A DNA stretch of 64,000 nucleotides from an uncultured Chryseobacterium sp. (GCA_913776245.1 CAJYLO010000011.1:1-64000); one strand, 5' to 3'. Numbered from the stretch's first letter, positions 1 through 10,377 are shown. Numbers and translations: made by a program. Notes: generated by a model not told the origin, from the letters alone.

Positions 1-3000
1 AGCTTACCTATTTCAAAACGCTGCATCCGGATCCGATTAAGCCTTTTAATATCGTTATCAGAAGGCAGGTCGCGGATTTCAATAACAAGAAAAAGCAGCA
101 GGATTTCGGAAGTATTGATGAGATCGATCTCGGAAAATATTTCAATTTCGATAACCACAGTGTGTTCTCTACGCTTACTGCAACGTCAAGCATTAACGCT
201 TTAATTAAAAAAGCAACCGATAATAATTTCCCGGCCGTCGGTATGGTGGATCTCGGAAATATGATGGGAGCCTTCAAATTTGTTTCGGCGGTGGAAGGAG
301 CCAATGGAGACCGTACGAAAAAACATAAGGAATATTTAGCCAAAAAGCAGGAAGCCGAAGAAAACGGAACGGAATTCAACGAGCCGGAGCCGGTTTCCGA
401 ACCTCTGATTCCTGTCGTGGGCTGCGAGTTCTATATTTCAGACCGATACGAACAGAAGCAGTTTACCAAGGATGATCCCGACCGCAGGACACAGGTGGTC
501 CTGCTGGCCAAGGATTTTAACGGATATAAAAATTTAGCCAAACTTTCAAGTATCGGTTTCCTGAAAGGGTTTTATTTTGGTGTACCGAGGGTAAGCAGAG
601 ATCTTATCGCTCAATATAAAGAAGGAGTTATTGCCTTAACTTCCGGAATTTACGGGGATATTCCCGATGCGATTTTAAATACCGGGGAACAGAAAGGGGA
701 GGAGCTTTTCAGATGGTGGAAAGATACTTTCGGGGAAGATTTCTATGTTCAGATCCAGAACCACAAACTGCCCGAGGAAGAGCATTTGAATGATGTACTG
801 CTGCATTTTGCCGATAAATACAACGTGAAGATCTTAGCCCAGAACGAAACCTTTTATACGGATAAAGACGATTCTAATATTCAGGATATTGTAAGCTGCA
901 TCAAAGACGGTGAAAAGCTTTCAACGCCTGTCGGAAAAGGTTTTGGTAAAAGAAGAGGACTGGCTACGGAAGAATATTATATTAAAAATTCGGAGGAAAT
1001 CAAGGAGGCTTTTCTGGCTTATCCTGATGCTTTCGATGCGTATGAGGAATTTTTTGCGAAATTCAGCCCTTATACTTTAAAAAGGGATGTTCTGCTTCCG
1101 AAATTTGATATTCCACAGGAATTTATCCGTCCCGAAGATGATATTGACGGCGGAAAACGAGGGGAAATGGCTTATTTGACCTATCTAACTTATGAAGGTG
1201 CAAAAAGGCGATATGCCGAGATTACCGATGAAATTAAAGAACGTCTCGACTTCGAACTGGAAGTTATTGCCAACACGGGATATCCCGGTTACTTCCTGAT
1301 CGTACAGGATTTCTGTAACGAAGCCCGGAATATGGGCGTTTGGGTAGGGCCGGGCCGTGGTTCTGCAGCGGGTTCTGCCGTGGCATACTGTATCGGAATT
1401 ACCAATGTAGACCCGATTAAGTACGACCTCCTTTTTGAGAGGTTCCTGAATCCGGAAAGGGTTTCCATGCCCGATATCGATATCGACTTTGATGATGAAG
1501 GGCGTGATAAGATTATCAAATGGGTAATCGACAAATACGGACAGAATCAGGTGGCACAGATCATTACCTATTCGGTTCTGGGAGGTAAATCGGCGATTAA
1601 GGATGCCGGAAGGGTACTGGATCTGCCGATTCCGGATACCAATAATATTGCAAAGCTGATCCCGTCCGTACCTGGGATGAATATCGCGAAAGCATTATCC
1701 AAATATGATAAATTAAGGCCGGAGGACCAGATGCTGGTTGATGAAATGAGAGCCGTGTTGGATAGTTCTTCAGATCCGCGGCACAATGTTCTTGCCAGTG
1801 CAAAAAAAATGGAAGGCTGTATCCGGAATACCGGAATCCACGCCTGCGGGGTAATTATTACGCCTGAAGATGTGAGTAACCTGGTACCGGTGACCATCGC
1901 AGCAAAAGATGCTGATATTTTGGTGTCTCAGTTTGACAACTCGGTAGCGGAAAGTGCAGGCCTTCTGAAAATGGACTTCCTGGGATTAAGGACACTGACG
2001 ATTATCAAAGATGCCCTGAAACTGGTAAAAGCGAGATATGGTTTGGATATTAATCCGGATGAGATTCCGCTGGATGATGCGAAAACCTATCAGCTGTTTA
2101 AGGAAGGGCGAACCATCGGCATCTTCCAGTATGAAAGCCCCGGAATGCAAAAATACATGCGGGAGCTGAAGCCTACGGTTTTTGCCGACCTTATCGCCAT
2201 GAATGCTCTGTACCGTCCGGGTCCGATCAAGTACATTCCGAATTTCATCAACCGGAAGCACGGCATTGAGGAAATTGTGTACGATTTACCGGAAACTGAA
2301 GAGTATTTAAAGGAAACCTACGGGATTACCGTATATCAGGAGCAGGTAATGCTGCTGTCCCAAAAGTTGGCCAACTTTACCAAAGGTGAGGCCGATACGC
2401 TGAGAAAAGCTATGGGTAAAAAGCAGATCGATGTTCTGAATAAAATGTACCCCAAATTCATTGAAGGCGGAAGAAAAAATAACCTTGATGAAGAACGGCT
2501 TGAAAAGATATGGAATGACTGGAAAGCGTTTGCGGAATATGCTTTCAACAAATCGCACTCCACCTGTTATGCCTGGATCGCTTATCAGACGGCTTACCTG
2601 AAAGCCAATTATCCGGCAGAATATATGGCAAGTGTGATGAGCAACAATATCAATAACACAGCTTCTATCACAATGTTTATGGAAGACTGCAAAGCGATTG
2701 GTGTTGACGTTCTGGGACCGGATGTGAATGAATCTCAATATAAATTTTCCGTTAATGACAAAGGTCAGATCCGCTTCGGACTGGGCGCTATCAAAGGTAT
2801 AGGAGAAGGGCCGAGTGAAGCCATTACCCGTGAAAGACAAAACGGAAGATTCAAAAACATTTATGATTTTTTTGAGCGTATCCCGTCTTCACAAGTTAAT
2901 AAAAGAGTGGCGGAAAGTCTGGTGATTGCCGGTGCATTTGATGAATTGGATTCTTACCACCGTGGACAGTATTTTGACATCGACACAGCCGGAAGAACCA

Positions 3001-4043
3001 ACCTGGAGAGACTTTTACGTTACGGACAGAGTTTCCAGGACAGCAAAAATGAAATGGAGAATTCTTTATTTGCCGATTTTGCAGAGGAAGTCCAGATTGA
3101 ACAGCCAAAACTCGCACCTTGCGCCGAGTGGCCAAATATGCATAAGCTGAACAGGGAAAAGGAGATCATCGGTTTCTATCTTTCTGCCCATCCTTTGGAC
3201 GAATTCAAATACCAATTCCAGTTTATGCAGGGCGTACTTTCAAAAAAAGCAGTTCTGGAAGAGAAAAAAGAGGAAATTGTTCTGGAAGAAGTGGTTCCGA
3301 TTCTGGAAGCAGACAGTGTTCCGGATGAAGATGTGCCGGACATTGTGGTTTCGGATGAAAGCGGCCTTGATGATGAAATCATCGAAGAAATTACTGTAAA
3401 AGCAGAGCCAAAAGGAAACTTCAACTTCCTGAATCTGGATGAGGTGGAAGCATTTAAGGATATTGCATTTCCAGCTAAATCTCCCGAATTATTTGAAGAA
3501 AAAAAGAGCTGGAAAGACCGCCAAAACGAAAAAGATAATACCAAAGAATATACTGTTGCAGGCCTAATTACAGAATACCGAGTTGCAGATGGTTTCCGAA
3601 GCGGTGAGAAAGTAGCATTCGTCAATCTTGAAGATTATACGGGTTCTTATTCATTTCGTTTAGGAGACAGAGATTATATGCGGCTGAAGGAAAAGCTGGA
3701 GGTTCAGCGTTTTGTGATTATGAAGATCAAATTCTCACAAGGAAAAGACGGCCGTGTTTTCGTAAACGTGAACGACGTCCTGGAACTCAAAGAAGCTTTT
3801 GAAAGATTTGCCAGAAGCCTTTCTATAGTTGTTCCATTGGAATCTCTCAGAGAAAGTGACATTCGTTTCTTCAAGGAAAACATTGTTGATAACAAAGGAG
3901 ATCAAAAATTACAGTTTTTAATAAAAAACCCTGAGGATCAGTCCGTTTTAGAAGTTATTTCTATGCAGCATCAAATCAGTATTAATGAAAATCTACTGGA
4001 AGTGATTAATAAAATCAATAACTACAATTTCTTTTTGAATTAG
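1..4043 (+). CDS. dnaE: DNA polymerase III subunit alpha, C-terminal 1346 residues (5' end outside window)
   Basis: Replicative polymerase catalytic subunit. The reading frame is open from base 3 to the window edge, so the gene begins upstream; the GTG at 162 is internal. About 50 residues precede the PHP domain, which fits the flavobacterial form in which a DnaQ-like proofreading exonuclease is fused to the N-terminus (family knowledge; that domain is not in the window). Polymerase motifs are visible: GPGRGSAAGS near nt 1347, the catalytic PDIDIDFDD near nt 1470, LYRPGP near nt 2208, YQEQVM near nt 2333, and FNKSHSTCYAW near nt 2544. An acidic low-complexity linker (nt 3240-3500) precedes an OB fold (nt 3550-3780). 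The PHP metal motifs are degenerate: the HxH site reads N-F-D and TDHG reads VDLG. A hairpin terminator follows. Confidence 0.97.
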   Translation, partial: LTYFKTLHPDPIKPFNIVIRRQVADFNNKKKQQDFGSIDEIDLGKYFNFDNHSVFSTLTATSSINALIKKATDNNFPAVGMVDLGNMMGAFKFVSAVEGANGDRTKKHKEYLAKKQEAEENGTEFNEPEPVSEPLIPVVGCEFYISDRYEQKQFTKDDPDRRTQVVLLAKDFNGYKNLAKLSSIGFLKGFYFGVPRVSRDLIAQYKEGVIALTSGIYGDIPDAILNTGEQKGEELFRWWKDTFGEDFYVQIQNHKLPEEEHLNDVLLHFADKYNVKILAQNETFYTDKDDSNIQDIVSCIKDGEKLSTPVGKGFGKRRGLATEEYYIKNSEEIKEAFLAYPDAFDAYEEFFAKFSPYTLKRDVLLPKFDIPQEFIRPEDDIDGGKRGEMAYLTYLTYEGAKRRYAEITDEIKERLDFELEVIANTGYPGYFLIVQDFCNEARNMGVWVGPGRGSAAGSAVAYCIGITNVDPIKYDLLFERFLNPERVSMPDIDIDFDDEGRDKIIKWVIDKYGQNQVAQIITYSVLGGKSAIKDAGRVLDLPIPDTNNIAKLIPSVPGMNIAKALSKYDKLRPEDQMLVDEMRAVLDSSSDPRHNVLASAKKMEGCIRNTGIHACGVIITPEDVSNLVPVTIAAKDADILVSQFDNSVAESAGLLKMDFLGLRTLTIIKDALKLVKARYGLDINPDEIPLDDAKTYQLFKEGRTIGIFQYESPGMQKYMRELKPTVFADLIAMNALYRPGPIKYIPNFINRKHGIEEIVYDLPETEEYLKETYGITVYQEQVMLLSQKLANFTKGEADTLRKAMGKKQIDVLNKMYPKFIEGGRKNNLDEERLEKIWNDWKAFAEYAFNKSHSTCYAWIAYQTAYLKANYPAEYMASVMSNNINNTASITMFMEDCKAIGVDVLGPDVNESQYKFSVNDKGQIRFGLGAIKGIGEGPSEAITRERQNGRFKNIYDFFERIPSSQVNKRVAESLVIAGAFDELDSYHRGQYFDIDTAGRTNLERLLRYGQSFQDSKNEMENSLFADFAEEVQIEQPKLAPCAEWPNMHKLNREKEIIGFYLSAHPLDEFKYQFQFMQGVLSKKAVLEEKKEEIVLEEVVPILEADSVPDEDVPDIVVSDESGLDDEIIEEITVKAEPKGNFNFLNLDEVEAFKDIAFPAKSPELFEEKKSWKDRQNEKDNTKEYTVAGLITEYRVADGFRSGEKVAFVNLEDYTGSYSFRLGDRDYMRLKEKLEVQRFVIMKIKFSQGKDGRVFVNVNDVLELKEAFERFARSLSIVVPLESLRESDIRFFKENIVDNKGDQKLQFLIKNPEDQSVLEVISMQHQISINENLLEVINKINNYNFFLN

Positions 4044-4072
4044 TAAATAATTAAACAATCGATTAAAATTAC

Positions 4073-4104
4073 AAACCGTCAATAATTTATTGACGGTTTA
4101 TTTA
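4073..4104 (+). terminator. Rho-independent terminator of dnaE
   Basis: The stem AAACCGTCAATAA pairs with TTATTGACGGTTT and is followed by a T-rich tail. It lies 30 bp after the dnaE stop. Confidence 0.85.
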
Positions 4105-4182
4105 TTATATACAATAATTAACAGTGAAATCGATACTATACAATAAATTAACATTAAATTTTAAAAAAATCTAAAAAAATTA

Positions 4183-4213
4183 TTGTTTAATTAAAAACAA
4201 TAAACTATTTTTG
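4183..4213 (+). promoter_or_regulatory. Bacteroidota-type promoter
   Basis: TTG at 4183-4185 is separated by 20 bp from TATTTTTG at 4206-4213, matching the Bacteroidota -33 TTG and -7 TAnnTTTG pattern. The start codon of the first array gene is 26 bp downstream. No Shine-Dalgarno sequence is present. Confidence 0.7.
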
Positions 4214-4238
4214 AAATACTTAAAAAAATTTAACAATT

Positions 4239-5840
4239 ATGAAGAAAATTCTACTTTCAAGCTTTATGGCTTTGGGAATCCTTGCTAACGCACAATTCTC
4301 GGAAAATTTTGACGCTTCTACCAGTGCTCCTGCCGGATGGACGGTTATAAACGGAGGCGGTACATCTACCTTTATTTTCTCAGCAGGTGCGCCAGGTTCT
4401 GCACTATCTGCACCTAATGCAGCGCAAATCAATTATGATGCAGTTGCTCATGATGATTACTTAGTAACACCGGCAATTACTGTAACAGCAGGTGTTAATG
4501 ACAGACTGACATTTTTTGTGAAAAACCAGGATCCTGCTTATGTTGAAAATTATGATGTAAAACTTTCCACTACTACAGCAACAGCTGCCGCGTTTACGAC
4601 ATTTCTAAAAGCTAACGGGCCAGCACCTAATGCCTGGACACAAGTTGTTCTGGATCTGACTCCGTATGTGGGACAAACCATTTACATTGGTTTCCACGCA
4701 ACATCCACAGATAAATTCAGACTATTGTTTGATAATGTTGTTAATGATACAGCACCTACAGCAGCACCAAACTGCCCAAGTCCTGCCACTCCGGCCAACA
4801 ACGCCACTAACATTGACAATACAGCTACAACACTGACATGGACAGCACCTACAGGTGGCGGACCAGTTTCCTATTATGAACTCTATATGGACACTAATGC
4901 TAATCCTACCACAAAAATCGGGAATTATGTAAATCCTACAGCCACATTCAGCACTGCTACAAGTAATGCACTTTTAGCAGGAACTCAATATTACTGGAAA
5001 GTTGTGGCGGTTAACTCAGCAGGGTCATCTACAGGTTGCAGCTCAGTATACAATTTCACAACTAAAGCAAATCCTTTCCAGCCATATTGCTCAGGCAGCC
5101 TTACCTACAGCAATGCTATAGAGCCAATCACTTCTGTCGCAATAGCTGATATGACTAATGCTTCAGCTGCAACTTCAACCGTTTCTCACGAAGATTTCAT
5201 CAGCAAAGTAGCAACTGTGGAACAAGGTAAAACCTACACAATTACTTTCCAAGGTAACACAGGAGGAAATTTCACAGACAGGTTCCTTGTTTTTGCAGAC
5301 TGGAATAAAGATGGTGATTTTGCAGATTCTGGTGAAACATTCTTCGGAACAACCGCTACTGCAGTTGCCTTAACAAACTCTACCGGAGCAGACGGAAAAA
5401 CAGTAACCGGAAGCATCACAGTACCTGCAACAGCTACACTTGGAAATACGCGTATGAGAATTAAGAAAAACTATGGCACATCTTCTTTCTATCTCAGCCC
5501 ATGTTTCTCCAGTGGAACTACTACCACTGCAACATCAGGAACTACGGGTTACGGCCAAGCAGAAGATTACACCCTTAACATCATTGCTCCAGTATTAGCA
5601 GTTTCTGATATTAGCAAAGGTGCAGTTTCTGTATATCCTAATCCTTTTAAAGATGTCTTAAAAATCTCTGACATCAAAGGTGTTGAATCTATCCAAATCA
5701 GCGATATGTCCGGAAGAGCAGTAAAAACGCTTGAACCAGCATCCGAGATCAACTTATCGAATCTAAAAGAAGGATTATATATCATTAATTTAAAAATGGA
5801 AGACGGAAGCACAAAGACTTTTAAAGCTATTAAGAAATAA
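4239..5840 (+). CDS. T9SS cargo protein: choice-of-anchor J-like, fn3, GEVED and type A sorting domains
   Basis: Predicted secreted or surface-anchored protein of 533 residues, first of four tandem paralogs. Order: signal peptide (about 1-18, ending ANA-Q); a jelly-roll domain resembling choice-of-anchor J / cleaved adhesin domains (about 20-165); a fibronectin III-like module (about 175-275, WTAPTGGG, YYWKVVAVN); a GEVED domain (about 283-446) with the acidic loop DWNKDGDFADSGE and terminal GQAEDY; and a C-terminal sorting domain (about 460-533) with VYPNPF, SDMSGR, LKEGLYIINL and the basic end KAIKK. The sorting domain implies T9SS export and processing (family knowledge). The ligand is unknown; binding or adhesion is inferred. 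Confidence 0.9.
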   Translation: MKKILLSSFMALGILANAQFSENFDASTSAPAGWTVINGGGTSTFIFSAGAPGSALSAPNAAQINYDAVAHDDYLVTPAITVTAGVNDRLTFFVKNQDPAYVENYDVKLSTTTATAAAFTTFLKANGPAPNAWTQVVLDLTPYVGQTIYIGFHATSTDKFRLLFDNVVNDTAPTAAPNCPSPATPANNATNIDNTATTLTWTAPTGGGPVSYYELYMDTNANPTTKIGNYVNPTATFSTATSNALLAGTQYYWKVVAVNSAGSSTGCSSVYNFTTKANPFQPYCSGSLTYSNAIEPITSVAIADMTNASAATSTVSHEDFISKVATVEQGKTYTITFQGNTGGNFTDRFLVFADWNKDGDFADSGETFFGTTATAVALTNSTGADGKTVTGSITVPATATLGNTRMRIKKNYGTSSFYLSPCFSSGTTTTATSGTTGYGQAEDYTLNIIAPVLAVSDISKGAVSVYPNPFKDVLKISDIKGVESIQISDMSGRAVKTLEPASEINLSNLKEGLYIINLKMEDGSTKTFKAIKK

Positions 5841-5852
5841 TTTTAATTAATC

Positions 5853-5880
5853 AAAAACCGCCTTATTCAGGCGGTTTTTA
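5853..5880 (+). terminator. Terminator after array gene 1
   Basis: AAAAACCGCCT and AGGCGGTTTTT form a stem with a 5-nt loop, 12 bp after the stop codon. Array gene 1 is therefore probably monocistronic. Confidence 0.85.
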
Positions 5881-5961
5881 TTTATGTTCAAACAAATAGT
5901 TATTTAATTATCAAATAAATAAAAACATTTACATTATTATATTTATAATTAAAATAATCAT

Positions 5962-5969
5962 TAGATTTG
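5962..5969 (+). promoter_or_regulatory. -7 promoter element of array gene 2
   Basis: TAGATTTG matches TAnnTTTG, 33 bp before the ATG. No clear -33 TTG is seen at the usual spacing. The identical octamer occurs before array gene 3. Confidence 0.55.
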
Positions 5970-6002
5970 CAATACAATAACAATAACTGTAATTAAACAA
6001 TT

Positions 6003-7550
6003 ATGAAAAAAATTCTATTCGCTTGTGCTTTCGCACTTGGTTTCGGAGCAAATGCTCAGTACAACTACACAGCAGATCCTACGACGGATGCTAACTTAAT
6101 CTATTTCACGGTTGCCCCAACTACAACAACCGGATGTGTCGGAGGAGGACTATCACAAGTTGCAAATGCAACCAATACTCAGATTGGAGCAGGTATCAAC
6201 CTAACGACTTTATCGGACTCTGATCCCGCACAGACTAACAACGGACAGGCTGCAACAGTAACTTTGTCTTATAAAAAGACAGGAACAGGAACAGGAACTT
6301 TGTATCTTGTTTATTTCGATGTTGATGCAGGCGGAACTACCTGGTCGGTTAATCCAATTACAAGTGTTGCCATTACAGCAAGCACTGTAACAACTTGTAC
6401 TACTTTAACAGGAACTATTCCTGCCGGTACATTGAAGACAGACGGATCAAAAGATTACGCTTACGGATATTTCTTTGTGAGAGCCAGCGGTAATACTACA
6501 GTAGTTACTGCAGATTACAAAATATCCCAGCCAGTTGTAACTACAGCTCCTGCCTGTACCACTATAACCGCTCCGACTAACGGTTCAGTAATCTCTGCAG
6601 GACAACCATCCATAACCTGGACAGCTGCACCTACAGCAGTGAACTACAAATTGATGATCGGAACATCATCCGGTGCTAGTAATGTATTCAACGGAACAGT
6701 AAGCGGAACAACATATTCTTTCCCTGCTGCTGTGAATACTACTTATTACGCTAAAGTCGTTCCTTCTAACCTATCCGGTGATGCGACAGGATGTACAGAA
6801 ATATCATTCAGCACAAATAATACTGTTGCATATTGTACAGCAAGCGGACCGGCAAGTGCACAGTATGATAAGATTACGAATGTAGCTTTCTCTAACATCA
6901 ACAATACTTCTCCTGGAAGTGTGACACCTTATCCACCGGGATATGAAGATTATACATCAGTTGTAGGTAACGTTACAAAAGGAAATTCATATGGTCTTGT
7001 GGTAAAATCTGACAAAGTATATGCTGGAGATATTATCCGCGCTTTCATCGACTATAATAACAATGGAAATTTTGGAGATGCCGGAGAATTGGTAGCAACT
7101 GTAAACGTTACAGCAAACTCAACTGCGTATACAAGTCCTACAACCAATGTAACTATCCCTAGTGGAGCAATTACAGGAACAACGCGTATGAGAGTATTGG
7201 TATATGACAGCACTGGTACTTTTTCTTCTACTCTGGCAACTACAGGATGCGGAACAGCGGCTTTCGGTCAGGTTGAAGATTACACATTGAATATCTCTCC
7301 TACGATGGCAGTTTCTGATGTGAATAAAAATGCGATATCTGTTTATCCTAACCCTTTCAAAGATATCCTGAAAGTATCTGATGTGAATGGTGTTAAGTCC
7401 ATCCAGATCAGTGATATGTCTGGAAGAGAAGTAAAATCTATGGCTCCAGCTGCAGAGATCAATCTTTCTAATCTGAAAGAAGGATTATACATCATTAATC
7501 TTAAAATGGAAGACGGAAGTACTAAAACTTTCAAAGCCATTAAAAAATAA
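6003..7550 (+). CDS. T9SS cargo protein: unassigned N-domain, fn3, GEVED and type A sorting domains
   Basis: Second array member, 515 residues. A signal peptide (about 1-18, ANA-Q) is followed by a domain I do not recognise (about 20-175) that is related to the N-domain of array gene 4: both contain QTNNGQA followed by a T/S-V-(T/S) strand and a LYxxY segment, then IPAGT. Next come fn3 (about 180-275), GEVED (about 278-433, with DYNNNGNFGDAGE and GQVEDY) and the sorting domain (about 445-515, VYPNPF, SDMSGR, LKEGLYIINL). The sorting domain is almost identical in protein sequence to that of array gene 1. Export by T9SS is expected; substrate unknown. Confidence 0.9.
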   Translation: MKKILFACAFALGFGANAQYNYTADPTTDANLIYFTVAPTTTTGCVGGGLSQVANATNTQIGAGINLTTLSDSDPAQTNNGQAATVTLSYKKTGTGTGTLYLVYFDVDAGGTTWSVNPITSVAITASTVTTCTTLTGTIPAGTLKTDGSKDYAYGYFFVRASGNTTVVTADYKISQPVVTTAPACTTITAPTNGSVISAGQPSITWTAAPTAVNYKLMIGTSSGASNVFNGTVSGTTYSFPAAVNTTYYAKVVPSNLSGDATGCTEISFSTNNTVAYCTASGPASAQYDKITNVAFSNINNTSPGSVTPYPPGYEDYTSVVGNVTKGNSYGLVVKSDKVYAGDIIRAFIDYNNNGNFGDAGELVATVNVTANSTAYTSPTTNVTIPSGAITGTTRMRVLVYDSTGTFSSTLATTGCGTAAFGQVEDYTLNISPTMAVSDVNKNAISVYPNPFKDILKVSDVNGVKSIQISDMSGREVKSMAPAAEINLSNLKEGLYIINLKMEDGSTKTFKAIKK

Positions 7551-7569
7551 TAATCATCTAAAGTGATTT

Positions 7570-7597
7570 AAACCGCCTTTTTCAAGGCGGTTTTTTT
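7570..7597 (+). terminator. Terminator after array gene 2
   Basis: AAACCGCCTT pairs with AAGGCGGTTT across a 4-nt loop and is followed by a run of seven or more T. Confidence 0.88.
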
Positions 7598-7677
7598 ATT
7601 TTACAATCAATCTTACAATTCATTATATATAAAATAAAAATATTGTCATATCATAATGCATAATTAAAATAAATTAT

Positions 7678-7685
7678 TAGATTTG
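7678..7685 (+). promoter_or_regulatory. -7 promoter element of array gene 3
   Basis: TAGATTTG, 26 bp before the ATG; same octamer as before array gene 2. The only upstream TTG (7643) is too distant for a standard -33 box. Confidence 0.55.
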
Positions 7686-7711
7686 TGAAATAATAAAATA
7701 ATTAAATAATT

Positions 7712-10357
7712 ATGAAGAAAATTTTACTAACGAGTTTTGTTGCCTTTGGTTTGTATGCCAATGCTCAGGTTGATGTTACAGCAACCGCAGGTACATCCAC
7801 AGCAACATATACCACATTGAAGGGTGCTTTTGACGCTATCAATAACGGGACTCACCAAGGTGATATCAAACTCAGTATCACAGCAAATACTACTGAAACC
7901 GCTACGGCTGCGCTGAATGCCGTAACTACTTATTCATCTGTTCTGATCAAGCCTACGACTACAGCAACGATCACAGGTGCGATTGCGTCTAATCCGATCC
8001 TTAAAATCCTTGGTTCAAACGTGACCATAGATGGATCCAGCACAGTAAACGGTACAAGCAGAGACTTAACTTTCAGTAATACATCTACAACCAGCCCGTC
8101 TGTTCTTTTTATGGGATCGTCGCTCAGTGCTTCACCTATGACAAATGTCACCGTAAAAAATTCAGTATTAATTAACGGAAGCACATCCACAACAAATCTT
8201 GTTTTAGCAAACGGGACAACCACTGCCGGTTACTTCAATAATGTAACGATTCAGAACAATGATGTCAGAACAGGTTTCAACGGAATTTTCGTATTAGCAA
8301 ACACGGCTACAGGAAATGGTAATAACTTATTAATTACCGGTAACACAGTTGGAAATGGTATCGTTCAGAACGGTATATTGGTTTCCGGTGTAGGCGGAAC
8401 TTCTACAGTTAGCAATAATACTATTTCTAATAGCAATCCTACAGCAGGAACATCGACTACTCCAGCAGCATCGCTAGGTATAAACATTTCAACAGGAACA
8501 AATAATGCAACAGTTTCCGGTAATACCATCAGTGTAAAAAGCACTGCAGCCAGCGGAACAAACTATACAACTGGTATTGCTCTGAACGTGGGTGCTACAA
8601 ACGTTTCTACAAAAGTTTTCAATAATAACATTATTGAAATCAGCGGTTTTCTTACCTATATTAACAGTAATGCCATATACCTGGGAGGAGCTACTCCAAA
8701 TGTAAGTATTTACTCAAATAAAATATCCGGACTTAAAAATACTAACACAACCGGCACCCCGATGCAAGGTATTCTATTGGGATCAACATCTACTGCTGCT
8801 AATGTTTTGGTTTACAACAATGCCATTTCTGATATACAAGCTACAGCAGGAGGCCAGGTCTCAGGTATTTATGCTTATTCAGGTGCAGGGTATAAAATTT
8901 ATAACAACACTGTAAACCTTAATACATCCAACGGTGAAACAGGCATTTCGACAGGACTTTATGTTATCAATACCATAACTGCAGCCGGCGCGCTGGACAT
9001 AAGAAATAATATCCTTGTCAATAATAAGACAAGCGGTACCAGATATGCTATTTTCTCAGCGGCGGCAAATACGGTTTTCAGTAATATCAACTATAATAAT
9101 TATTTCTCTGCCGGAACAGCGCTGGGTAACATCGGATCTACCGACAGAGTTACTTTGGCAGATGTCCAGACGGGTTTTGGAGGTAACGCCAATTCACTTT
9201 CTATAGCACCAGTGTTCATTGGAACCACTGACCTGCATCTTAATACCAGCACAAATGCGGGATTAGACAACACCGGAGTATCTTTAGCTGAAGTAACAAC
9301 TGACCTGGATGGGAACGTAAGAAGCGCAACACCTGATATGGGAGCGTATGAGTTTACATATGTTGCACCGGTAACAGCACCAAACTGTACTACAGTTTCT
9401 GCACCGCTTAATAATGCCACGAATGTTCTGCCTAATCCGGCCACTTTCAACTGGGCTGTTGCAAATGGCGCAAACGCCTATAAAATCTATCTTGGAACTA
9501 CTTCCGGAGGAACTAATGTAATTAATGGTACAACGACTACCGGAACGTCATACAATGTCAGCTTATCCGCAAATACTACTTATTATCTAAAAGTCGTTCC
9601 TACTAATAACATTGGTGATGCAACCGGTTGTTCGGAAGTTACTTTCACAACTGGCAATGTAGTTTACTGTGCTGCAGGAGCAACAAATGTAGGTGCAGGG
9701 CTTGAAAGAATATCTAATGTTAATTTTGCCGGAATTAACAATAGTTCAGCGGCTACCGGTGCTACCACAGGATATGAAGACTTTACTGCTATAAAAGCGT
9801 CTGTAGAGCAATCCAGAAGCTATCCGATTTCTGTAAGTATAGGCACTGCAGATGCTGATCAGGTAATTGTATGGATCGATTATAACCAAGATGGTACTTT
9901 TGATGACAGTGAGAAAAATATCATTGGAACGTCCAGTTCAACAGTAACAACAGTGAACGGAAACATCGCAATCCCTGCAAATGCTAAGCTAGGTGTAACA
10001 CGTATGAGAGTCAGAGCACATTATGCAGCTTCTTCTGCTAATGCAACACCTTGCGGTAACTCAGGATGGGGACAAGTGGAAGATTATTCTGTAGAAGTTA
10101 AGGAATTCCTTGCTGCATCAGACATTACCAAAGCAGGAAGCATTTCCGTATATCCTAATCCTTTTAAAGATGTATTGAAAATTTCTGAAATTAAAGGTGT
10201 AAAATCCATTTCAGTTAATGATATGTCTGGAAGACAAGTGAGATCTCTTGCACCATCTGCAGAAATCAACCTTTCTAATCTAAAAGATGGATTATATATT
10301 GTTAATCTTCAAATGGAAGACGGAAGTGTTAAATCTTTCAAAGCCATTAAGAAATAA
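7712..10357 (+). CDS. T9SS cargo protein: right-handed beta-helix, fn3, GEVED and type A sorting domains
   Basis: Third and longest array member, 881 residues. After a signal peptide (about 1-18, ANA-Q) comes a long region (about 30-545) rich in short N, T, S, G and V/I strand repeats such as NNTIS, NNKIS and NNIL, typical of parallel beta-helix proteins. It closes with DMGAYEF, a motif common at the end of such folds in secreted Bacteroidota proteins. Then follow fn3 (about 555-650), GEVED (about 652-795; DYNQDGTFDDSE, GQVEDY) and the sorting domain (about 805-881). Beta-helix proteins often bind or cleave polysaccharides; no catalytic residues are evident, so enzymatic activity is not claimed. 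Confidence 0.88.
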   Translation: MKKILLTSFVAFGLYANAQVDVTATAGTSTATYTTLKGAFDAINNGTHQGDIKLSITANTTETATAALNAVTTYSSVLIKPTTTATITGAIASNPILKILGSNVTIDGSSTVNGTSRDLTFSNTSTTSPSVLFMGSSLSASPMTNVTVKNSVLINGSTSTTNLVLANGTTTAGYFNNVTIQNNDVRTGFNGIFVLANTATGNGNNLLITGNTVGNGIVQNGILVSGVGGTSTVSNNTISNSNPTAGTSTTPAASLGINISTGTNNATVSGNTISVKSTAASGTNYTTGIALNVGATNVSTKVFNNNIIEISGFLTYINSNAIYLGGATPNVSIYSNKISGLKNTNTTGTPMQGILLGSTSTAANVLVYNNAISDIQATAGGQVSGIYAYSGAGYKIYNNTVNLNTSNGETGISTGLYVINTITAAGALDIRNNILVNNKTSGTRYAIFSAAANTVFSNINYNNYFSAGTALGNIGSTDRVTLADVQTGFGGNANSLSIAPVFIGTTDLHLNTSTNAGLDNTGVSLAEVTTDLDGNVRSATPDMGAYEFTYVAPVTAPNCTTVSAPLNNATNVLPNPATFNWAVANGANAYKIYLGTTSGGTNVINGTTTTGTSYNVSLSANTTYYLKVVPTNNIGDATGCSEVTFTTGNVVYCAAGATNVGAGLERISNVNFAGINNSSAATGATTGYEDFTAIKASVEQSRSYPISVSIGTADADQVIVWIDYNQDGTFDDSEKNIIGTSSSTVTTVNGNIAIPANAKLGVTRMRVRAHYAASSANATPCGNSGWGQVEDYSVEVKEFLAASDITKAGSISVYPNPFKDVLKISEIKGVKSISVNDMSGRQVRSLAPSAEINLSNLKDGLYIVNLQMEDGSVKSFKAIKK

Positions 10358-10377
10358 ATTATCTTAAAAACAATCAG

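Noticed and set aside
2307..2840. Long antisense reading frames inside dnaE and other genes
   Set aside because: They lie opposite conserved coding sequence, show no family similarity and have no promoter; they are codon-bias shadows.
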